A stretch of DNA of 5,018 nt from Bacteroidota bacterium (GTDB lineage Bacteria; Bacteroidota; Bacteroidia; Bacteroidales; B39-G9), in contig QMPG01000269.1 in NCBI GenBank assembly GCA_003648455.1, positions 1 to 5,018 on the forward strand. Direction: 5' to 3'. Both the position numbers and the translations under genes were made by a program. The notes beneath the pieces were generated by a model, which was not told the origin of the DNA, did no database searches, and saw only the letters and a program-made list of their open reading frames with translations. Shown here one piece after another: positions 1-5,018 of this stretch; position 1 is the stretch's first letter; every line of letters starts with the position of its first letter.

Positions 1-8
1 AACATTAG

Positions 9-56
9 TATAAACGGACTATTCCGTTTATATCCATTATTTTTGTGTGTTTTTTT
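9..56 (+). terminator. Probable intrinsic terminator for a plus-strand gene left of the window
   Basis: A perfect 10-bp inverted repeat, TATAAACGGA (9-18) and TCCGTTTATA (23-32), encloses a CTAT loop. On the plus strand it is followed by T-rich sequence, with runs at 40-44 and 50-56. The minus strand has no T-run after the stem, so the polarity favours a transcript entering from the left. The stem has only three G:C pairs and the first T-run starts 8 bases after it, so this may be a weak terminator. The implied arrangement is convergent with the minus-strand operon. Confidence 0.45.
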
Positions 57-68
57 AAAGAACATTAC

Positions 69-96
69 GTTTATCTAAAAATATAGATAGATAAAC
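69..96. repeat. AT-rich inverted repeat (9-bp arms) downstream of the operon
   Basis: GTTTATCTA (69-77) and TAGATAAAC (88-96) are exact reverse complements around a 10-base A/T loop. No T-run follows on either strand, so it is not a standard intrinsic terminator. It could be a 3'-end stabilising hairpin for the operon mRNA, an operator-like palindrome, or chance in AT-rich DNA. The arms are seen directly; no function can be assigned. Confidence 0.35.
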
Positions 97-145
97 AGAA
101 TTTATAAAATAAAATATTGAGACTACACTAAAAAAGTTTTCGTTA

Positions 146-253
146 TTATAATCTGTCAATCGGCGAAAAAGCAATCTCAATATGTTGAGTTACAAAGCCA
201 TAGACAGCTTCATTCTTAGCAAAGACGTATTTTTTCTGCTCTTTAAAGTAGAT
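146..253 (-). other. Short start-less open stretch with coding-like composition (possible gene remnant)
   Basis: Downstream of the fusion gene and in a different frame from it, 35 sense codons lie between a TGA (254-256) and a TAA (146-148). The translation has a protein-like mix with alternating hydrophobic positions, for example AVYGFVTQHIEIAF, and the codons are less AT-biased than the flanks. It has no ATG, GTG or TTG start, and no reading continues upstream of the TGA. I do not recognise a family. It may be a decayed gene fragment or chance; the rest of the 1-270 intergenic region holds only the two inverted repeats. Confidence 0.2.
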
Positions 254-270
254 TCAAGTTTGTATTTTAA

Positions 271-3200
271 TTATTCTTCAAAAGCCTTATTAAAACTATC
301 CATAAATTTTTTATTTAAATAATCACAACCATAATCAAACATTCTGTTAAAGTTGTCATTATCTGTTGTGTGAAACTTATAGCTGATTTTTTCTTCTTTA
401 TTTGGAAATAACGAAACAGTTTCCATCATAATATCATTGGCTGATACCGATTGTTCAATTCCAAATTTGTTTAGTAAATCGGATAGTTGCTCTATTAGAG
501 TTCTTTCAACTTTAGATTCAGTTTGTTTTGTAAACTGTTGAATAAATCTTTGTGTGTTAGTAAAGCTTCCTTCGGTTTCAATAGTAAACGATGCAGGTAA
601 AATTAAATCTGCCAGATTTGCTGTCTCACTCATAAAACTTTCACTAAGCACAATAAAATCAGATTTTGACAACCGCTTAGTAATTTGGTTTTTATCAAAA
701 GCACAACCAACAGGGTCTTCGCCAAAAATGAATAGATTTTTTATCTTGCCTTTTTCGAGCAAATCTTTTTGGTTTAGTGAGTTTGAAGGCAGTTCACTAA
801 CATGCCAAGTTTCTTTTTCTTTGTTTATTAACGATTGCTCAGATATTGGTTGATAACCAACTCCAATATTCGGGTTAATACCCATGTCAATCAATCCTTG
901 TGAGTTGTTTTTTTCTTTTAAGGAAATCAAACCACTTGCAGTTTTCCCTAACTTTCCTGTAATCATCGAAAGATTAAATAACTCAAGGCTTGCATTAGCA
1001 GATATTTCTTTTTCGGAAAATACAATTATTGCATTCATCTGATTGTTATAATCTTTTGCAAACTCAATAATTTTATCTTTACAGCAAACGCCCGAATCAG
1101 TAACAAGAGCATCGAAATTTTCGTTTAACAAACTGGTTTTATATGTTTCGTAGTCTTCGCATAAATCATTAATAAATAATTGATTATGCATGTTGTTTGA
1201 AATCAGATAATGATTAACAGCTTTAATAAAATGATAATATGATTTTATGTTCAATACTTCGCTTACTTTGTGTTTCATGCTACTGTCCGGGTGAACAGTA
1301 ACTAACTCAACCGGTATATTGTTTTTTACCATTGTATGATTAATCATAAATCCTACAACAGCATTGTCATCATTAATTTCAGAACCGATTAAATAAATTT
1401 TGCTTGCTTGTTTAATTTGTTCAAAATTAACATTAGCCATTGAGTTGTTAAAATAGCCTGTTCCTCTGTCTAAATAATGGAAACTGTCAACATTATTTGT
1501 TTTAACAGCAGCACGAGCAAATTTTTGTATTAGATACATTTCTTCATTTGAGAGACGAGCACCTGCAAAGAAAGAATTTTCATCAGAAGAAACGTTGTTA
1601 ATTTTATTTTTTATTATGTCATAAGCTTCACTGAAACTTATCTCTTTAAATTCATCGTTAATTTTAACCAAAGGTTTGGTAATTCTATTTCGTGAGTTAA
1701 GATAATGATATCCGAATTTCGGGTATTTACAAATAGCTTCATCATCATTTATTAATCCTTTACGACCTGTAACTTGCATTATAAATCCATTATTATGATT
1801 TACAGAAATTGAGCAACCAACAGAGCAATAATTACAAATGGTATCTAAATTACTGAGTTTTAGAGGACCGGGTTTAAACGGTACATTTTCTGTAATAGCA
1901 CCTGTAGGACAAACGTCAATACACATTCCACACGATTCACAATTTGTTTCTGTTAAAGAATTTACCATATTAGGAGCCACAAAAGTATCAAAACCTCTGT
2001 TGACTAAACCAAGAGCATTAGCTCCGACAATATCGCTACAAGTTCTAATACATCGAGAACATAAGATACATTTATTGTTATCAATCTCAATAAAAGGATG
2101 AGCAAAATCAACATTATATTCGTTGAAAGAACCTGTAAATTTTGTTTGGTCAACATCATATTCAGTAGCGTATTTCCTTAAATCGCAGGTGAAATATTCT
2201 GTACAACCACATTCTAAACATCGTTGTGCTTCGTGAACGGCAACATCTTCATTATCATAACCTAATTCTACTTCTTTAAAGTTTATACGGTTGTCGGGTG
2301 GGATAGTAGGCATCTCTTCACGTTTCTGATTTGTGAATTTGCCAATATAATCTTCAGGTACTTGTTTCTTAAAATTATCTTTTTTACTTACAAATTCTTT
2401 GTGGATAGGTGAAACAGGTAATCCCATAACATATTGATGACAAGAATGTGCAGCAATTTTAGCTTGAGCAATTGCTTCAATAATTGTTGCAGGACCTGTT
2501 ACGCCGTCACCGGCAGCAAAAATTGATTCAATATCTGTTTGAAGAGTTTCGGGATTAGCAGAAATATTTCCTCTTCTATCAAGTTTCAGCTGATTATTAT
2601 CTGAATTATTGTTGATGTCGTCGATAAAATCAACATTTGTTTTTTGCCCTATTGCAGCGAGAACATAATCAAGCTCAATTTCAAATTCAGAACCTTCAAT
2701 TGGCATAGGTCTTCTTCGTCCTGATGCATCAGGTTCTCCCAATTCCATTTTCAAGCAAGTTAATGATTTTAAGGCTCCATTCTCATCTTTATTAACATTT
2801 TTAGGATTTGTTAAGAAAAGGTATTCAACGCCTTCAAGTTTTGATTCGTGTATCTCAATAGGATTGGCAGGCATTTCTTTTTCAGTACGTCGATATATAA
2901 TATAAGTTTTTTCGGCACCACAACGAACAGAGGTTCTGCAACAATCCATGGCTGTGTTACCACCACCCACGACAGCAACTTTTTTGCCTGAGAAATCAGC
3001 TTTTTTTCCGGTTATTTCCATATTTCTTAAGAAATCTATTCCGGAGAAGACATTTTTTGCATCGTCGCCTTCACAACCAATTGATGAGCCTTTTTGAGAA
3101 CCAATGGTTAATATTACAGCATCGTAATTGTTTTTTAATTCTTTATAACTGATATTTTCTCCAAGTTTTTTATTGCAAAAAATATTTGCCCCTAAATCCG

Positions 3201-3966
3201 TTATTTCGTCAATCTCTTTTTGTAAAATATCGTTGGGTAAACGATATTCGGGAATACCGTAACGGAGCCAACCGCCGGGTTTAGGATTTGCTTCAAAAAC
3301 ATCGCAATGATGACCTTCTTTTTGCAAAAAGAAAGCACTTGAAACACCTCCGGGACCGGCACCAATAACAGCAATTTTTTTGCCTGTCGGTTCTTTTACT
3401 TCAGGAATATATCTTGAGTCTGATTTTAAGTCATAATCAGCTGCAAAACGTTTCATATAATCAATGCCAACACCTGTGCCTTCGTCTAATAAGTTTCTAC
3501 GACATGCAGCTTCGCATGGTCTGACACATACTCTACCGCAAATTGCAGGTAAAGGGTTACTTTCTTTAATTAGAGCAATAGCTTCGCTAAACATTCGTTT
3601 CTCAATTAAAGCAATATATCCCTGAATATCAACTCCTGCAGGGCAAGCTTGGGTACAAGGCGATAAGCAATCGGCGTAATGATTACTGAGAAGTAATTCT
3701 AAAGCTGATTTTCTGGCTTTATAAACTTTCTCATTATTTGTCTCAATCTCCATTCCTTCACTAATTTTTGTAGAACATGAAGGTTGCATTCCTCTCATAC
3801 CTTTAACTTGAACAACACAAACAAAACATGAAGAATAAGGTTCTAATCGTGGGTCATTGCAAAGAGTAGGTATCTCAATTCCGTTTCTTCTGGCAAGTTT
3901 TAAAATAGTTTCGCCTTTATTGCCTTTTACTTTTTTTCCGTTAAGTGTTACAGTAATATCGTTCAT
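271..3966 (-). CDS. Multidomain iron-sulfur flavoprotein: NuoG-like [2Fe-2S] head, GltD/NfnB-like NADPH oxidoreductase, ferredoxin module and degenerate formate-dehydrogenase-like domain
   Basis: The 1231-residue product is probably the large cytosolic subunit of an NAD(H)/NADP(H)/ferredoxin electron-transfer complex. Domains in order: residues 1-80 are a [2Fe-2S] ferredoxin fold (C36, C47, C50, C64). Residues 96-160 carry H96 and a GltD-type [4Fe-4S] domain (C100, C104, C108, C143, C147, C151, C155). Residues 195-515 are the GltD/NfnB flavoprotein, with an FAD loop GAGPGG (202-207), an NADP(H) loop GGGNTAMD (334-341), YRRTEKEMPA (358-367, the family's NADPH-type signature) and AAGDG (484-488). 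A Cys motif follows at 583-594, then two [4Fe-4S] ferredoxin motifs (C633/636/639/643 and C676/679/682/686). Residues 705-1190 resemble formate dehydrogenase alpha subunits: cluster cysteines C711/714/718/746, NNSQG and DMG near 1020-1029, and FTNTQR at 1135-1140. The formate active-site residues and the C-terminal cofactor-binding domain are missing, so formate dehydrogenase activity is unlikely. ATG at 3966 is the only start available, because in-frame TAA codons lie 18 and 30 bases upstream; no Shine-Dalgarno sequence is seen. It lies 33 bp after the NuoF-like gene and is probably cotranscribed with it. Domain calls are firm; the reaction is inferred. Confidence 0.93.
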   Translation of the reverse strand: MNDITVTLNGKKVKGNKGETILKLARRNGIEIPTLCNDPRLEPYSSCFVCVVQVKGMRGMQPSCSTKISEGMEIETNNEKVYKARKSALELLLSNHYADCLSPCTQACPAGVDIQGYIALIEKRMFSEAIALIKESNPLPAICGRVCVRPCEAACRRNLLDEGTGVGIDYMKRFAADYDLKSDSRYIPEVKEPTGKKIAVIGAGPGGVSSAFFLQKEGHHCDVFEANPKPGGWLRYGIPEYRLPNDILQKEIDEITDLGANIFCNKKLGENISYKELKNNYDAVILTIGSQKGSSIGCEGDDAKNVFSGIDFLRNMEITGKKADFSGKKVAVVGGGNTAMDCCRTSVRCGAEKTYIIYRRTEKEMPANPIEIHESKLEGVEYLFLTNPKNVNKDENGALKSLTCLKMELGEPDASGRRRPMPIEGSEFEIELDYVLAAIGQKTNVDFIDDINNNSDNNQLKLDRRGNISANPETLQTDIESIFAAGDGVTGPATIIEAIAQAKIAAHSCHQYVMGLPVSPIHKEFVSKKDNFKKQVPEDYIGKFTNQKREEMPTIPPDNRINFKEVELGYDNEDVAVHEAQRCLECGCTEYFTCDLRKYATEYDVDQTKFTGSFNEYNVDFAHPFIEIDNNKCILCSRCIRTCSDIVGANALGLVNRGFDTFVAPNMVNSLTETNCESCGMCIDVCPTGAITENVPFKPGPLKLSNLDTICNYCSVGCSISVNHNNGFIMQVTGRKGLINDDEAICKYPKFGYHYLNSRNRITKPLVKINDEFKEISFSEAYDIIKNKINNVSSDENSFFAGARLSNEEMYLIQKFARAAVKTNNVDSFHYLDRGTGYFNNSMANVNFEQIKQASKIYLIGSEINDDNAVVGFMINHTMVKNNIPVELVTVHPDSSMKHKVSEVLNIKSYYHFIKAVNHYLISNNMHNQLFINDLCEDYETYKTSLLNENFDALVTDSGVCCKDKIIEFAKDYNNQMNAIIVFSEKEISANASLELFNLSMITGKLGKTASGLISLKEKNNSQGLIDMGINPNIGVGYQPISEQSLINKEKETWHVSELPSNSLNQKDLLEKGKIKNLFIFGEDPVGCAFDKNQITKRLSKSDFIVLSESFMSETANLADLILPASFTIETEGSFTNTQRFIQQFTKQTESKVERTLIEQLSDLLNKFGIEQSVSANDIMMETVSLFPNKEEKISYKFHTTDNDNFNRMFDYGCDYLNKKFMDSFNKAFEE

Positions 3967-3999
3967 TTTTATATAATGAGTTTAAATCAGTATTTATTT

Positions 4000-5018
4000 T
4001 TAATATAATTTTATTGCATCAAATTTACATTTTGAAAAGCATACACCACATTTAATACAAATGTTTTGATCAATATAATGAGGGCTTTTTCTTTCACCTG
4101 ATATTGCGTTTACAGGACAGTTGCGAGCACAAATTGTACATCCTGTACATTTTTCAGGGTCAATTTCATAAGTAATAAGTTTCTTGCAACTCTTTGCAGG
4201 ACAGCGTTTTTCTTTAATGTGAGCTTCATATTCGTCTCTAAAATATTTTATGGTTGTCAACACAGGATTAGGAGCAGTTTGTCCTAAACCACAAAGAGAG
4301 TTGTCTTTTATTTGGTAGGCTAGTTCTTCGAGTTTTTCAATATCACCTTCTTTACCGTTTCCTTCGGTTATGCGGGTAAGTATTTCGAGCATGCGTTTAG
4401 TGCCAACACGGCAGAATGTACATTTTCCGCAAGATTCTTTTTGAACAAAGTCAAGGAAGAAACGTGCAAGGTCAACCATACATGTTGTTTCATCCATAAC
4501 AATCATACCGCCTGAACCCATAATTGCACCTGTAGCTGTTATTGAATCATAATCAACAATTGTGTCGAGCAAATTCTCGGGTATGCAACCACCGGAAGGA
4601 CCTCCTAACTGAACGGCTTTAAATTTCTTGCCGTCTTTTATTCCACCGCCTATTTTAAATATTATATCACGCAAAGTTACACCCATTGGAACTTCAACAA
4701 GACCTGAGTGTTTTACTTTTCCTGCTAAAGCAAAAACTTTTGTTCCTTTACTTTTTTCAGTGCCGTATTTTGTAAATTCTTTTGAACCATTAAGAATAAT
4801 CCAAGGCACATTTGCAAAAGTTTCTACATTGTTAATATTGGTAGGTTTGTCCCATAATCCTGCTTCGGCAGGAAATGGTGGTCTTTTTCGTGGCATACCG
4901 CGTTTGCCTTCAACAGATGCTATTAAAGCTGTTTCTTCACCGCAAACAAATGCTCCTGCACCTTCTTTGATATGTAATTTAAAATTAAATTTTGTTCCTA
5001 ATATATTATTTCCTAATT
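4000..5018 (-). CDS. NuoF/HydB-type NADH-binding flavoprotein subunit with C-terminal 2x[4Fe-4S] ferredoxin domain (5' end beyond window)
   Basis: The visible 338 residues are the C-terminal part of a complex I 51-kDa-type subunit; the frame stays open to the right edge, so the start is outside. In visible numbering, [16 protein letters not shown] (19-34) matches complex I 51-kDa signature 1 in the FMN/NADH site, and [11 protein letters not shown] (62-72) is also family-conserved. A soluble-ligand-binding beta-grasp (SLBB) region follows at about 95-150, including [19 protein letters not shown] (195-206) is signature 2, and its three cysteines plus C242 should bind the N3-type [4Fe-4S] cluster. 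A linker with H266, C272 and C277 leads to two ferredoxin motifs (C290/293/296/300 and C320/323/326/330). This C-terminal ferredoxin extension is absent from respiratory NuoF and typical of HydB/HndC/StnB subunits of soluble bifurcating hydrogenases and transhydrogenases. The expected role is NAD(H) oxidation or reduction at FMN, with electrons passed to the downstream fusion protein. HydB subunits also have an N-terminal thioredoxin-like [2Fe-2S] domain, which would lie outside the window. The ATG at 4896 is internal, not the start. Confidence 0.95.
   Translation of the reverse strand, partial: LGNNILGTKFNFKLHIKEGAGAFVCGEETALIASVEGKRGMPRKRPPFPAEAGLWDKPTNINNVETFANVPWIILNGSKEFTKYGTEKSKGTKVFALAGKVKHSGLVEVPMGVTLRDIIFKIGGGIKDGKKFKAVQLGGPSGGCIPENLLDTIVDYDSITATGAIMGSGGMIVMDETTCMVDLARFFLDFVQKESCGKCTFCRVGTKRMLEILTRITEGNGKEGDIEKLEELAYQIKDNSLCGLGQTAPNPVLTTIKYFRDEYEAHIKEKRCPAKSCKKLITYEIDPEKCTGCTICARNCPVNAISGERKSPHYIDQNICIKCGVCFSKCKFDAIKLY

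Noticed and set aside
1..67. Direct repeat AACATTA at 1-7 and 61-67
   Set aside because: Seven A/T-rich bases repeated once is expected by chance at this composition, and the flanks do not match.
182..322. 46-codon plus-strand open frame starting at ATG 182
   Set aside because: It overlaps the 3' end of the fusion gene antisense, is short and Phe/Leu/Lys/Ser-rich, and has no ribosome-binding or family evidence.
554..853. 99-codon plus-strand open frame
   Set aside because: It lies wholly antisense to the well-supported fusion gene and its product is Ser/Phe-rich with no recognisable motif; it is a shadow frame.
271..1860. Annotation of the large protein as an active formate dehydrogenase
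   Set aside because: The overall similarity is real, but the catalytic Cys/Sec-His, lysine and arginine positions are substituted and the C-terminal cofactor-binding domain is absent.
1838..2101. 87-codon plus-strand open frame
   Set aside because: It is antisense to the conserved ferredoxin cysteine region of the fusion gene and has no domain signature.
3967..3999. Internal promoter or ribosome-binding site between the two genes
   Set aside because: The 33-bp gap has no purine-rich Shine-Dalgarno block and no convincing TAnnTTTG-type promoter; cotranscription is simpler.
4894..4896. ATG as the start of the NuoF-like gene
   Set aside because: The frame stays open upstream to the window edge and encodes the essential FMN/NADH signature [16 protein letters not shown], so this Met is internal.
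1..5018. tRNA, rRNA, CRISPR array, insertion sequence or transposase
   Set aside because: I saw no regularly spaced repeats, no tRNA-like cloverleaf, no transposase motif and no flanking terminal inverted repeats.

Overview
The window is AT-rich and carries two adjacent minus-strand genes that make up the end of an anaerobic flavin/iron-sulfur redox operon. It suggests a strictly anaerobic, fermentative or syntrophic bacterium. The one start codon in the window has only A/T-rich sequence upstream and no purine-rich Shine-Dalgarno block. That pattern is typical of Bacteroidota and argues against Clostridia, but the lineage call is an inference and only moderately secure.

Layout from right to left, which is the direction of transcription. 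Positions 5018-4000 hold a NuoF/HydB-type NADH-binding flavoprotein subunit whose 5' end lies beyond the right edge. After a 33-bp gap, positions 3966-271 encode a 1231-residue iron-sulfur flavoprotein. It is built as a NuoG/HydA-type [2Fe-2S] head, a GltD/NfnB-type FAD-NADP(H) module with its own [4Fe-4S] domain, a Cys-rich linker, a 2x[4Fe-4S] ferredoxin module, and a formate-dehydrogenase-like molybdopterin-oxidoreductase domain. Positions 270-1 are intergenic. They hold two inverted repeats, one of which looks like a terminator for a plus-strand gene to the left, and one short start-less coding-like stretch.

How the genes work together (inference from known families). The NuoF-like subunit should oxidise or reduce NAD(H) at FMN and pass electrons through iron-sulfur clusters to the large subunit, whose GltD-like module should handle NADP(H). 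Soluble ferredoxin could exchange electrons through the many clusters. This resembles the HydABC bifurcating hydrogenases and the Sporomusa-type (Stn) transhydrogenase, so the best hypothesis is a cytosolic NAD(H)/NADP(H)/ferredoxin transhydrogenase. A NuoE-like partner would be expected just beyond the right edge.

The most interesting point is the formate-dehydrogenase-like domain at the C-terminus of the large subunit. It keeps the four cysteines for its [4Fe-4S] cluster, but it appears to have lost the catalytic Cys/Sec-His pair, the cluster-to-cofactor lysine and the active-site arginine, and it ends before the C-terminal molybdopterin-dinucleotide-binding domain. It looks like a vestigial, structural or electron-wiring domain, parallel to the inactive molybdopterin fold in NuoG of respiratory complex I.
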